DNA of 46,238 nucleotides, taken from contig JAFSGG010000119.1 in the NCBI GenBank assembly GCA_017434775.1, positions 1-46,238 of the forward strand, read 5' to 3'. The position numbers were made by a program, and so were the translations under genes. The stretch comes from Clostridia bacterium (GTDB taxonomy: Bacteria > Bacillota > Clostridia > Christensenellales > Aristaeellaceae). Within the stretch, counting starts at the first letter, position 1. The number at the start of each line of letters is the position of its first letter. The notes beneath the pieces were generated by a model. The model made no database searches. It worked only from the letters and a program-made list of their open reading frames with translations, and was not told the DNA's origin. This document shows, piece after piece, positions 8,341 to 16,272 of this stretch.

Positions 8341-10839
8341 ATGCGCAAGGATTCCTGGACAAAATCGCTGGAGAAAATAAACAGATTACAGGACAAAGAA
8401 GAAGCAAAGGAACTGAAAGCTCTCAGCCGCGGCAAACGTCACACAGGCCGAAAAATCTTCATCGGCTTTGCCGTCTTTTTTGTACTGCTTTTTGTATCCG
8501 GTTATTTCTATCTGGACATACCTTCCTGGCAGCCGCTGAATATGGAAAAGCTGCGCAATATGCCCCAGACAGGCATCCTCTATGACATCAACGGCCAGGA
8601 ATTCGGCCGCATTCAAAGTACACAAAACCGTATCCTTGTGCCCCTTTCTTCCATTCCTCCGGATGTGCGCAATGCTTTTCTTGCCGCCGAAGACCTTCGG
8701 TTTTATGATCATTCCGGTTTTGATATTGTGCGTATTTTCAGCGCCGTTATTTCCAACCTCAAAAGCGGCAGCTACTCCCAGGGTGCTTCCACCATCACGC
8801 AGCAGCTGATCAAGCTCACCCATCTGGGACCGCAGAAAACCCTCGCCCGAAAGGCAGAAGAGTTATACCTGGCCATTCAGCTGGAATTCAGATGCAGCAA
8901 AGACGAAATACTGGAAATGTACCTGAACCATATCTATTTCGGCCGGGGCGCATACGGGATTGAGGCCGCATCTCAAGCTTATTTCGGCATTCCATCCGCC
9001 GAGCTTTCCGTGGAGCAGGGCGCAGCCCTGGCTGCAATCATCAAAGCCCCATCCCTCTACGCACCCCATCTGAATCCTGAAAATAATAAAAACCGCAGAG
9101 AATATATTCTGGCTGTCATGTATGAAAATGATATGCTGTCCGCACCCAATTATCAGGCTGCGCTTGCCGCATCCATTCATTTGATCGATCCTCAGGAAAA
9201 GGAGAACCGTTACGGCTGGTATACCGATGCCGTGCTCGATGAAGCAGAAACATTGCTGTCCGTCGACGCGGATACCCTCTTGTCTGCCGGTTACCGGATT
9301 TACACCTGCTTTGACCCTGCCCGGCAGGATATTATGGATCAGCAATTTACGGATAAGAATAATTTTCCATCCGATGCATCCGATGGAGAGCAGGTTCAGG
9401 GGGCCATGGCCTGCGTGGATGTAAACAGCGGCAAGGTGCTGGCCGTTGTGGGCGGCCGTGAATATCTGGTACAGCGCGGCCTGAACCGGGCGACTCAGCT
9501 GCGCCGTCAGCCCGGCTCTGCCTTAAAACCTCTGGCTGTTTTCGCTCCGGCCATTGAATCCCACGGCTATATGACTGCCAGCGCCCTGGACGATACGCCG
9601 AGAAAATTCGGCAATTATGCCCCAAGGAACAGCGGCAATTTATATTATGGCAATGTATCTGTCCGCACCGCCCTGAAAAACAGTCTGAATGTGGCCACGG
9701 TAGGCCTTTTGCAGGATATTGGCATTCAATCTTCCCGGGATTATCTGCTGAAAGTGGGCATTCCGCTGGATGACAGGGATGCCAATCTGTCCCTGGCGCT
9801 GGGCTCGCTCACGTATGGGGTTTCACCGGTACAGCTGGCAGCCGCTTATGCACCTTTTGCCAACGGCGGCATTTTCTATCCACCCTATTTTATTGAAAAA
9901 ATCGCGGATGCGGACGGCCGTGTCATCTACACCCATCAGGCTGAAAGCAGGCGCGTGTTATCGCCGCAATCCGCTTATCTGATGACCAGCCTGTTGCAGA
10001 CCGTCACCGCTTCCGGCACCGGCGCCAAATTATCCGGCGCCGGCACACCGATAGCCGGCAAGACAGGTACCGTCAATATGACCGGCAGCGGTAACCGGGA
10101 TATCTGGATGGCAGCTTATAACAGTGAAATTGCTACGGCCTGCTGGATGGGCTTTGACAAACCGGATCAACAGCACAAAATGCAGAGCTGGGTATCCGGC
10201 GGCGATTATACTGCGGCCCTTTCCACGAAATTCTATAAAGCCTGCTACAACAACAAAAAGAAACCGGAATTCCTGAAAGCCGACGGTATTGTGTGGCTGA
10301 AAATTGACCGCAAATCCATCGAATGGGCCGGCCAGCCCATGCTGGCCACTTCGCTCACGCCCAAAGATTATGCTTATTCTGAAGTGTTTCTCTCGTCCAA
10401 CCGCCCCACCCGGGAATCCAATGTGTGGAACGCCCCCCGGGCACTTTCCGGTTTTTATGTAACCCACAACAGCAAAGGCAATCCTGTGCTGGTCATGTCC
10501 TGCCGGGACGCCGGGCTTTACCGCATCCAGCGGGATGCTATCGGAGAATGTATCATCCTCAACGAACTGTACGCTTCCGCTGGGGAAACCCTTTACTATA
10601 CCGACAGCAAAGCACAGCTGGGCGTAGAATACACCTACCGCATTATCCCCATTCATTCGGAGCTTTTGTCCAACGGCGTTCTTTTGGAAGGCAAACAATC
10701 CGTACAGGTAGCACGGGCCAAAGCACCCAATTCCGGCTCTTCTCTCTGGGACAGCTTGAAAGACCGCCTTTCCGTTCGTGAAACGGACCTTCCCGAATCA
10801 ACCGATGCTCTGTCCCTTTTCTGGTATTCGGGCGATTGA
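8341..10839 (+). CDS. Class A penicillin-binding protein (PBP1A family)
   Basis: A bifunctional peptidoglycan synthase: glycosyltransferase of lipid II plus DD-transpeptidase, acting outside the membrane. After a cytoplasmic lysine-rich tail and one membrane span (about residues 37-55) comes a GT51 domain with catalytic Glu117 (AAEDLRFYDHSG) and the EMYLNHIYFGRGAYG motif. The transpeptidase has the SxxK serine Ser393 (QPGSALKP), SxN at Ser448 (NSLN) and KTG at Lys574. A C-terminal region of about 150 residues looks like a fibronectin-type III fold, often seen in Firmicute class A PBPs. I use the ATG at 8341, ten bases after AAAGGAGG; an in-frame ATG at 8320 overlaps that site. Confidence 0.93.
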   Translation: MRKDSWTKSLEKINRLQDKEEAKELKALSRGKRHTGRKIFIGFAVFFVLLFVSGYFYLDIPSWQPLNMEKLRNMPQTGILYDINGQEFGRIQSTQNRILVPLSSIPPDVRNAFLAAEDLRFYDHSGFDIVRIFSAVISNLKSGSYSQGASTITQQLIKLTHLGPQKTLARKAEELYLAIQLEFRCSKDEILEMYLNHIYFGRGAYGIEAASQAYFGIPSAELSVEQGAALAAIIKAPSLYAPHLNPENNKNRREYILAVMYENDMLSAPNYQAALAASIHLIDPQEKENRYGWYTDAVLDEAETLLSVDADTLLSAGYRIYTCFDPARQDIMDQQFTDKNNFPSDASDGEQVQGAMACVDVNSGKVLAVVGGREYLVQRGLNRATQLRRQPGSALKPLAVFAPAIESHGYMTASALDDTPRKFGNYAPRNSGNLYYGNVSVRTALKNSLNVATVGLLQDIGIQSSRDYLLKVGIPLDDRDANLSLALGSLTYGVSPVQLAAAYAPFANGGIFYPPYFIEKIADADGRVIYTHQAESRRVLSPQSAYLMTSLLQTVTASGTGAKLSGAGTPIAGKTGTVNMTGSGNRDIWMAAYNSEIATACWMGFDKPDQQHKMQSWVSGGDYTAALSTKFYKACYNNKKKPEFLKADGIVWLKIDRKSIEWAGQPMLATSLTPKDYAYSEVFLSSNRPTRESNVWNAPRALSGFYVTHNSKGNPVLVMSCRDAGLYRIQRDAIGECIILNELYASAGETLYYTDSKAQLGVEYTYRIIPIHSELLSNGVLLEGKQSVQVARAKAPNSGSSLWDSLKDRLSVRETDLPESTDALSLFWYSGD

Positions 10840-10864
10840 TATTTCTTTTTACATCTGCTATAAT
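10836..10864 (+). promoter_or_regulatory. Promoter for the Dabb-type gene
   Basis: TTGATA, a 17-base spacer, then TATAAT with an extended TGC. The -35 box overlaps the stop codon of the PBP gene, so the small downstream gene has its own start of transcription. Confidence 0.7.
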
Positions 10865-10902
10865 GCATTCATCAAATGAAAGGCATAAAGGAGGTTTTCC
10901 CC

Positions 10903-11187
10903 TTGAAGCATCATATCATCGTGAAATACAACGCCCTGGTCACAGATAAACAAGCCATGCAGGCAGAAATTGAACAATTCTTTGCCCCTGCCGGGGAAAT
11001 CGAAGGCGTACACCGTGTTTCCTTCTATCCCAATTGCATCCCCGTGGAAAACCGCTTTGATCTGATGATCGTGCTGGAAATGGATAAAGAAGCATTGCCC
11101 AACTGGAATACGTCCAAGCTGCATTTGCAGTGGAAAGAACAGTACGGCCGCTATATCCTTTCCAAAGCCATTTTCGACTGTGAATAA
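10903..11187 (+). CDS. Small Dabb-type (ferredoxin-like alpha-beta barrel) protein
   Basis: About 94 residues. The pattern MKHHIIVKYN at the start, then a GVHRVSFYPN segment and an FDLMIVLEMD strand near the middle, matches the Dabb (stress-responsive alpha-beta barrel) superfamily, small dimeric proteins of varied and often unknown function. I take a TTG start at 10903 because AAAGGAGG lies eight bases before it and the typical Dabb N-terminus begins exactly there. An in-frame ATG at 10876 precedes the ribosome site. It lies between the PBP gene and the SRP RNA, with its own promoter. The family call is by eye and moderately sure; no specific role is claimed. Confidence 0.65.
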   Translation: MKHHIIVKYNALVTDKQAMQAEIEQFFAPAGEIEGVHRVSFYPNCIPVENRFDLMIVLEMDKEALPNWNTSKLHLQWKEQYGRYILSKAIFDCE

Positions 11188-11205
11188 CCTTCAAGAAAAT
11201 AACAC

Positions 11206-11234
11206 TTGCATTTTCCAATAAAATAATGTATGAT
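11206..11234 (+). promoter_or_regulatory. Promoter of the SRP RNA
   Basis: TTGCAT, a 17-base spacer, then TATGAT. The predicted start falls at about 11241, exactly where the RNA's closing stem begins. Confidence 0.7.
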
Positions 11235-11240
11235 ATGTAA

Positions 11241-11358
11241 GCCGTGTAGGCGGATGGGTCCTGTGCGATGCTGCGATGTGAACCCTGTCAGGTCCGGAAG
11301 GAAGCAGCAGTAAGCATTTTAGGCGTGTGCTGCGGGGAAGCCTGTTCGTCTGCATGGT
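11241..11358 (+). ncRNA. ffs: Signal recognition particle RNA, small bacterial (4.5S) type
   Basis: The apical domain is the conserved core GTCAGGTCCGGAAGGAAGCA (11287-11306) followed by GC, which binds Ffh and FtsY. The 5' arm from 11241 (GCCGTGTAGGCGGATGGG) pairs continuously, allowing G-U pairs, with the 3' arm ending at 11358 (CCTGTTCGTCTGCATGGT). That gives a closing stem of about 19 pairs. The length of about 118 bases and the absence of an Alu domain mark it as the short form, as in E. coli, not the long Bacillus form. The RNA guides membrane-protein ribosomes to the translocon. A promoter sits immediately upstream. Confidence 0.95.
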
Positions 11359-11459
11359 ATTTCTTTATCTTTTTATAAAAATGTATTTTCTGGTCATGCA
11401 TTTATCCATTCCGTTATGTACATTGTACATATCCCAAACCATTTATAACATCTCAACAA

Positions 11460-11495
11460 AATCCCGGAAGGAAGTTCATCACTTCTTCCGGGATT
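11460..11495 (+). terminator. Strong hairpin between the SRP RNA and the HPr-like gene
   Basis: The arms AATCCCGGAAG (11460-11470) and CTTCCGGGATT (11485-11495) pair perfectly, with further GAAG/CTTC pairing inside. There is no T-run after it on the plus strand, so it may be a weak or factor-assisted terminator, or a processing signal, rather than a classic intrinsic terminator. Confidence 0.4.
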
Positions 11496-11595
11496 GATTA
11501 ATTGGTTACCTTTTGTTACAATCTGCTTGTGGAGAGGATGACTCCACAAATAGCAAATACCCCACCGGGCACCTGCCCCGAAAGGAGATGTTACC

Positions 11596-11841
11596 ATGAA
11601 AATTCACGTTCACATCGATTCCATGAAAGCCGCCGAACATTTTTCCGGCATCTGCAAGGACTTTCCCGAAGAAATCCTGCTGCGTTCCGAAAAATTCTGC
11701 GTCGATCCCAAATCCACCCTTGGCATTCTGGCAATGATGTATTCCGCCCGTGATACCATGTACATCGACACCAACGATATGGACGATGAGCGGATCCCCG
11801 ATTTGGCAAACGCCATCAAGGCCTACATCAAGGAAGCGTAA
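11596..11841 (+). CDS. HPr-family protein lacking the phosphorylatable His15
   Basis: An 81-residue protein with the HPr fold pattern. The regulatory-serine region (VDPKSTLGILAMMYSA, about residues 36-51) aligns with HPr's Ser46 segment. The hallmark of PTS phosphocarriers, G-[IL]-H-A-R-P-A, is absent: by spacing, Ser9 occupies the His15 position within HIDSMKAAEHF. It therefore cannot take phosphate from enzyme I in the usual way, and may be a Crh-like regulator acting through the conserved serine, or something else. Such HPr-like proteins are widespread in Clostridia. AAAGGAG precedes the ATG, and a clean terminator follows. No other PTS gene is in the window. Confidence 0.8.
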   Translation: MKIHVHIDSMKAAEHFSGICKDFPEEILLRSEKFCVDPKSTLGILAMMYSARDTMYIDTNDMDDERIPDLANAIKAYIKEA

Positions 11842-11910
11842 ATCATCCTGCGCGTACATTCCGCCAAACGGCCCCTGCGGCATTTATATACATTCGCCTC
11901 ATGCCAAAAA

Positions 11911-11938
11911 CGGCTCAGCATCTGCTGAGCCGCTTTTT
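11911..11938 (+). terminator. Intrinsic terminator of the HPr-like gene
   Basis: A perfect GC-rich inverted repeat (CGGCTCAGCA / TGCTGAGCCG) is followed by CTTTTTG, about 70 bases after the stop codon. Confidence 0.85.
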
Positions 11939-11952
11939 GTTTGCCGGCACAT

Positions 11953-11979
11953 AAAAACCGGGAAGGCTTCCCTTCCCGG
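11953..11979 (-). terminator. Intrinsic terminator of the VanY-fold gene
   Basis: On the minus strand CCGGGAAGG pairs with CCTTCCCGG around a GAAG loop and runs straight into TTTTT. It starts 8 bases after the stop codon of the VanY-fold gene. A plus-strand T-run (TTTTTT at 11983-11988) on the other side makes it possibly bidirectional. Confidence 0.85.
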
Positions 11980-11986
11980 CTGTTTT

Positions 11987-13144
11987 TTATTCGTACATCA
12001 TGCAGACGATCACGCCGCCGCAGTTATCCATGGAAACGGTGTATTCCGCCGCATTGCGGGAAACTTCCACCGTGGCTGTGGGCTGGTTGTTATAGCTCAC
12101 GCGGGTGATTTCGTATTTGAGCTTGCCGTTTTCGTACACGGCGATGTGCGGATGAGCCATCAGGTATTCCACATATTCTTCCATGCACATATCCAGCTGC
12201 TTCATGGCAGCGGCATGGCCTTCGCCCACATAGCGGTAAATCATCAGTTTTTTGCTTTCGCCGGTTTTAAAGGATTTATCCCCTACCGTTTCGTTGGGAT
12301 ATTCGTTCACCGGGAAGCGGAACACAAAGCCGTATTTCCAGCTGTTTTCAACCATCCAATCAGAATGGGGCGTTTCAAAGAACTTAGGAGCATTGAATTC
12401 AGCATCGCCCCGCTTATACTGCCGGGGATTGAAGGAGAAACCGCTCTGATATTCGCTGGTGCCGGGATAGTTGACACCGGCAGCGATGGTCTTTTGCTTG
12501 AGCACTTCGCCTTCAAAGTTTGCAGCATACTCGCTTTCCTTTTCGGCGTAGTATTGTTCCTGCTTTTCTTTGGTGCGGTAACCTTCATCAATGATAAAAT
12601 GCGTCAGCTGCGCTTCGGTTTCTGCATCTTTGAGCATATCGGCCAACGCAGCAAGCGCATTGGGCAGCATCTTCACAGAGCCGTCCTTCACAGGAATATT
12701 AGCGCTATCCACTCGCAGCAGGCTGGGTTCAACCACGCCATAGTAATCTGCAGGCAGCTCATGCCAACGGTTGACCAGCATCATGCCGCCCAGCATCATT
12801 TCTTCACGGGTTGCATTTACGTCATAAGCCCGTTCCACGCCATAGCCGGTCAGATCGATCACGTCCCAGCCTTCAGCCTTTGCCTGGGGCCAGGGCTTAC
12901 CTTCGCTCACCTGATTTTTCTTGGCGCTGTTGATCAGATCATTATGTTCCTGAAGGGCAATATCGTAATCTGCATCAATTCTTTCCTGTGCTTCCTTGGC
13001 AGTCGCCAGGTTCTGCTTTTCCATTTCCTTGATGGTACCGTCAATCAGGAAATAGAAAGCAACCACCAGTGCCAGAATAACAAACACGATCAGCAAAATG
13101 CGAATCAGCTTCTGATACTCATTTGTTCCTTTACCCTTGGCCAT
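11987..13144 (-). CDS. Membrane-anchored VanY/M15-fold protein, apparently catalytically dead
   Basis: About 385 residues: a short cytoplasmic tail, one membrane span (about residues 16-35), a coiled-coil-like stretch, then a domain with VanY D,D-carboxypeptidase features. These include FIIDEGYRTKEKQEQYY, a W.VENSWKYGFVFRFP segment and an IYRYVGEGHA tail. All three zinc positions look lost. The SxHxxGxAxD motif reads S-E-Y-Q-S-G-F-S-F-N (His to Tyr232, Asp to Asn239), and the EPWH motif preceding YRYVG reads K-L-M-I (Glu to Lys299, His to Ile302). It is likely a binding or regulatory protein for wall peptides. The ATG at 13144 has GGTGAG upstream. An alignment would be needed to confirm the residues. 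Confidence 0.75.
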   Translation of the reverse strand: MAKGKGTNEYQKLIRILLIVFVILALVVAFYFLIDGTIKEMEKQNLATAKEAQERIDADYDIALQEHNDLINSAKKNQVSEGKPWPQAKAEGWDVIDLTGYGVERAYDVNATREEMMLGGMMLVNRWHELPADYYGVVEPSLLRVDSANIPVKDGSVKMLPNALAALADMLKDAETEAQLTHFIIDEGYRTKEKQEQYYAEKESEYAANFEGEVLKQKTIAAGVNYPGTSEYQSGFSFNPRQYKRGDAEFNAPKFFETPHSDWMVENSWKYGFVFRFPVNEYPNETVGDKSFKTGESKKLMIYRYVGEGHAAAMKQLDMCMEEYVEYLMAHPHIAVYENGKLKYEITRVSYNNQPTATVEVSRNAAEYTVSMDNCGGVIVCMMYE

Positions 13145-13217
13145 TTTCTCACCTTCCAAACATTGGTTGATCCATGATATATGTAGATCACGGAACGAAC
13201 TGCATTTATACATATAA

Positions 13218-13246
13218 TTTATATCAAATTTATTACAGTTTGTCAA
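13218..13246 (-). promoter_or_regulatory. Consensus promoter of the VanY-fold gene
   Basis: On the minus strand TTGACA, a 17-base spacer, then TATAAA, about 75 bases before the start codon. This is one of the strongest promoters in the window and suggests substantial expression of the inactive-looking protein. Confidence 0.7.
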
Positions 13247-13473
13247 CGTAAAACCATAGAAAATTGCAAACATTCGCCTATTTTACATAAGAAATCGTAA
13301 TAATTATGTTTTTTCCATGGGTGTAGTGCGCCCACCTGCTTTGATGAAACGGCGATTTTCTTCTGAAATCATATGATTCCGGTGATATTTATACCAGCAA
13401 ATACAAATAGTGCACAAGCAAACGGAAAAATATTTGTGTAAGTTGTCATATGGCTATTTCAAAGAAAAAAATG

Positions 13474-13479
13474 TATAAT
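13474..13479 (+). promoter_or_regulatory. -10 box upstream of the MsmK-like gene
   Basis: TATAAT lies about 75 bases before the start codon. No good -35 sits 17 bases up (the hexamer there is TGGCTA), so activation by a regulator is possible. The whole divergent region 13247-13552 is AT-rich, and I recognised no operator in it. Confidence 0.45.
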
Positions 13480-13552
13480 AAGCGTACAAGAATGTGTCGT
13501 GTCTGTTCAGGCACGTTCAGAAAGAAACACGAATTTGAAGGAGGCTTTTTTC

Positions 13553-14674
13553 ATGTCCAGCGTATCTCTGCAGCACATTTATAAGGTTTATGCCGGTGGC
13601 GTAACCGCCGTCAGCGATTTCACCCTTGATATCGAAGACAAGGAATTTATCGTTCTGGTTGGTCCTTCCGGTTGCGGTAAGTCCACCACGTTGCGCATGG
13701 TTGCCGGTCTGGAAGAAATTTCTGACGGCGAACTCTACATCGGTGACAAGCTTGTAAATGACGTTGCTCCCAAGGATCGCGACATCGCCATGGTGTTCCA
13801 GAACTACGCTCTGTATCCCCACATGACGGTGTATGACAACATGGCTTTCGGCCTGAAGCTGCGCAAGACCCCCAAGGAAGAAATCAAGCGCCGCGTGGAA
13901 GAAGCCGCCCGCATTCTGGATATCGGCTACCTGCTCAACCGTAAGCCCAAGGCTCTGTCCGGCGGTCAGCGTCAGCGCGTTGCTCTGGGCCGTGCCATCG
14001 TGCGTGAACCCAAGGTCTTCCTCATGGACGAACCGCTGTCCAACCTGGACGCCAAGCTGCGTGTAGCCATGCGTACCGAAATCACCAAGCTGCATCAGCG
14101 TCTGCAGACCACCTTCATCTACGTTACCCATGACCAGACCGAAGCTATGACCATGGGTTCCCGTATCGTTATCATGAAGGACGGTTTCATCCAGCAGGTT
14201 GATACCCCCCAGAACAACTACGACTATCCCCACAACAAGTTCGTGGCCGGCTTCATCGGCTCCCCCCAGATGAACTTCTTCGACGTCACCCTGGAAAAGA
14301 AGGCTGACGGCGTGTACGCCACCTTCGGCAACAACGCCATCAAGGTTCCTCAGGAAAAGCTGGATAAGCTGACTGACGAATCCTACATCGGCAAGGAAGT
14401 CATCATGGGTATCCGTCCCGAAGATATCGACGACGCTCCCGCTTTCGTGGAAGCCAATCCCGACGCCACCATGAAGGTGCATGTGGAAGTGACCGAACTG
14501 ATGGGTTCCGAAACCTACCTGTACTTCACCACTTCCGGCAAAGACGAAAGCGTTATCGCCCGCGTTGATCCCCGCACTGCCACCCGTCCCGATGACGACA
14601 TCAAGGTCGCTATGGACACCTCACGCCTCCACTTCTTCGATAAGGACACCGAAGAAACCATCCTGTCCCGCTAA
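13553..14674 (+). CDS. msmK: Sugar ABC importer ATPase, MsmK/UgpC family
   Basis: A 373-residue nucleotide-binding subunit that energises several carbohydrate ABC importers in Firmicutes. Walker A (GPSGCGKSTTLRM, about residues 38-50), the Q-loop (VFQNYALYPHMTVYDN), the signature (LSGGQRQRVALGRAIV) and Walker B (VFLMDEPLSNLD) are intact, and the H-loop is YVTHDQTEAMTM. The C-terminal third holds the TOBE/regulatory domain (MGIRPEDI). It stands alone with its own terminator, as usual for a shared ATPase. Its codons are strongly biased (AAG, CGT, ATC, AAC), more than its neighbours, which indicates very high expression. GGAGG precedes the ATG. It may power the importer of the orphan binding protein at 4956, which is inference. 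Confidence 0.92.
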   Translation: MSSVSLQHIYKVYAGGVTAVSDFTLDIEDKEFIVLVGPSGCGKSTTLRMVAGLEEISDGELYIGDKLVNDVAPKDRDIAMVFQNYALYPHMTVYDNMAFGLKLRKTPKEEIKRRVEEAARILDIGYLLNRKPKALSGGQRQRVALGRAIVREPKVFLMDEPLSNLDAKLRVAMRTEITKLHQRLQTTFIYVTHDQTEAMTMGSRIVIMKDGFIQQVDTPQNNYDYPHNKFVAGFIGSPQMNFFDVTLEKKADGVYATFGNNAIKVPQEKLDKLTDESYIGKEVIMGIRPEDIDDAPAFVEANPDATMKVHVEVTELMGSETYLYFTTSGKDESVIARVDPRTATRPDDDIKVAMDTSRLHFFDKDTEETILSR

Positions 14675-14685
14675 TATACCTTTTC

Positions 14686-14714
14686 AAGAGGCTGCGTAAG
14701 CAGCCTCTTTTTTT
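14686..14714 (+). terminator. Intrinsic terminator of msmK
   Basis: AAGAGGCTGC and GCAGCCTCTT form a perfect stem with a four-base loop, followed by seven Ts. It starts 11 bases after the stop codon. Confidence 0.92.
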
Positions 14715-14810
14715 GTATATATTTGGTTTTCCCGTATCACCTTATGGCTTTTTTTCTGTAACTATCGTATAATATACATTGAATTATTGTATTGAAAAGG
14801 AGGGAACAGC

Positions 14811-16271
14811 ATGGAACGGTTGATTGCGTTTTTATTGGCCGCGCTGCTTCTTCCCTTTTCCCCTCCGAAAAATCAGGATACCTGCGTTCTTCGCGCCATG
14901 CTCATTGGCAGCGATGCTTTTGTCACACAGGAGAATACGTATCCCGTTGCACAAAACAATCTGAAAAACATGCAAACCCTTTTGCAAAGCGATCATCGAC
15001 GCTATCAGGATATCAGTATCCATTATGAAACCATTACCGCACCGGACAGGCTTCAAGCAGAAATGCGGCATGTTTTCGCCGGGTGTGATGAGAACGATAT
15101 TTCCCTTATTTATTTTTCCACTCACGGCACCATGACGGAGAGCGAAACCGGGTTATATCTTTCCGACGGCTCGGCGGAAACGCTGCTTTCTCCCCAATTC
15201 CTGGCCCATCTTCTTTCCGATATTCCCGGTACGAAAATTCTCATCCTGGACGCCTGCAATTCCGGTGCTTTCATTGGCAAAGGCCGTAACGACACGGATC
15301 TCTTTCATCCCTTCATTGGTGATGATATTTATGTCATCACCAGCGCCAGTGCCTGCGAAGCCAGCTGGCAATGGCAAAGCACGCAGCACGGAACGTCCGG
15401 CGGCAGCTATTTCACAGCCCTCCTTACTGACCTTCTTTCGGGATATCACGCAGCGGATGGAAATAAAGACAATACAGTTACCATAAACGAAGCCTTTTCC
15501 TGCATCAGGGAAAACATCGCCTCCTCCACCCCCCAGCGTTATCCGGAAGATGCCGCAGATTTTCCCCTCTACACCTATTCAACCGGAACCGTAACGGAAC
15601 AGCCGGCTATTTCCGGGCTCACTTTTGATGATACACTGCTTTCCGCAGAGGAGAGCGACGTCTATTTTTCTTTCACCGTCCACCGGGAAACCCAGCTATA
15701 TTATCAGTTGGTCTATTACAAGGAAGGCAAATGGGATTTTGATAACGCCGCTTTCTTCCACGATACGCAGGAAAGCGATGGGCCGCTTTTGCCCGGACGC
15801 AAGCAACGCAAACTTTCTCTGGCACCTCAAACCAATGAAGACTCCGGCTATGTGATGATCCAGCTGTTCTCAGTAGAAGATGAGGTGCCCGTATTGATCG
15901 GCGGCCGTCTTTTATGTGTGCAGCCATCCGGCGGTTCTATGCAGCTGCAGGTGGAAACTGCCGATGGTTTTGATCCTTGTGCCGGTGAAGAGATGTGCAT
16001 CCTTGTGTCCCACGATACGCCCTGTGCCCTGTCCGTCACTGTGCGCAATGCATCCGGCAAATCAATACGCCGCCTCGCCTACGCCCAGCCAACCCGTCCG
16101 CTGCAGTTTCCTTCCCCGGCCACAACCTTTTACTGGGATGGCAAAGATAACCAGGGCCGTATGGCAGCTCCCGGAAAATATTACATTCAGGTGCAGACCA
16201 CCCTGGGCGATACCCGATTCACGGCCGAAAGCGATCCCTTCGTTCTACATACTGTTTCAGAGGAAAAATGA
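14811..16271 (+). CDS. Secreted caspase-like (C14) peptidase with FlgD-like Ig domain
   Basis: A 486-residue protein with a short signal peptide (about residues 1-20). The caspase-like domain has catalytic His105 (IYFSTHG) and Cys149 (LILDACNSG) with the expected spacing. Near residue 220 there is an EF-hand or dockerin-like loop (DGNKDNTVTINEAF). A middle beta-rich region follows, and the C-terminus has a FlgD-type Ig repeat (FYWDGKDNQGRMAAPGKYYIQV). Most bacterial caspase homologues are cytosolic, so export is notable. The target is unknown. The stop lies one base before the MATE start, so both are translated together. GGAGG precedes the ATG, and a TATAAT lies 40 bases up. Alternative: an inactive caspase fold, though the dyad is intact. 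Confidence 0.8.
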   Translation: MERLIAFLLAALLLPFSPPKNQDTCVLRAMLIGSDAFVTQENTYPVAQNNLKNMQTLLQSDHRRYQDISIHYETITAPDRLQAEMRHVFAGCDENDISLIYFSTHGTMTESETGLYLSDGSAETLLSPQFLAHLLSDIPGTKILILDACNSGAFIGKGRNDTDLFHPFIGDDIYVITSASACEASWQWQSTQHGTSGGSYFTALLTDLLSGYHAADGNKDNTVTINEAFSCIRENIASSTPQRYPEDAADFPLYTYSTGTVTEQPAISGLTFDDTLLSAEESDVYFSFTVHRETQLYYQLVYYKEGKWDFDNAAFFHDTQESDGPLLPGRKQRKLSLAPQTNEDSGYVMIQLFSVEDEVPVLIGGRLLCVQPSGGSMQLQVETADGFDPCAGEEMCILVSHDTPCALSVTVRNASGKSIRRLAYAQPTRPLQFPSPATTFYWDGKDNQGRMAAPGKYYIQVQTTLGDTRFTAESDPFVLHTVSEEK

Positions 16272-16272
16272 T

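Noticed and set aside
13247-13552. Catabolite-response (cre) operator before msmK
   Set aside because: A stretch near 13343-13358 has a loose resemblance but fails the central CG-flanking consensus.
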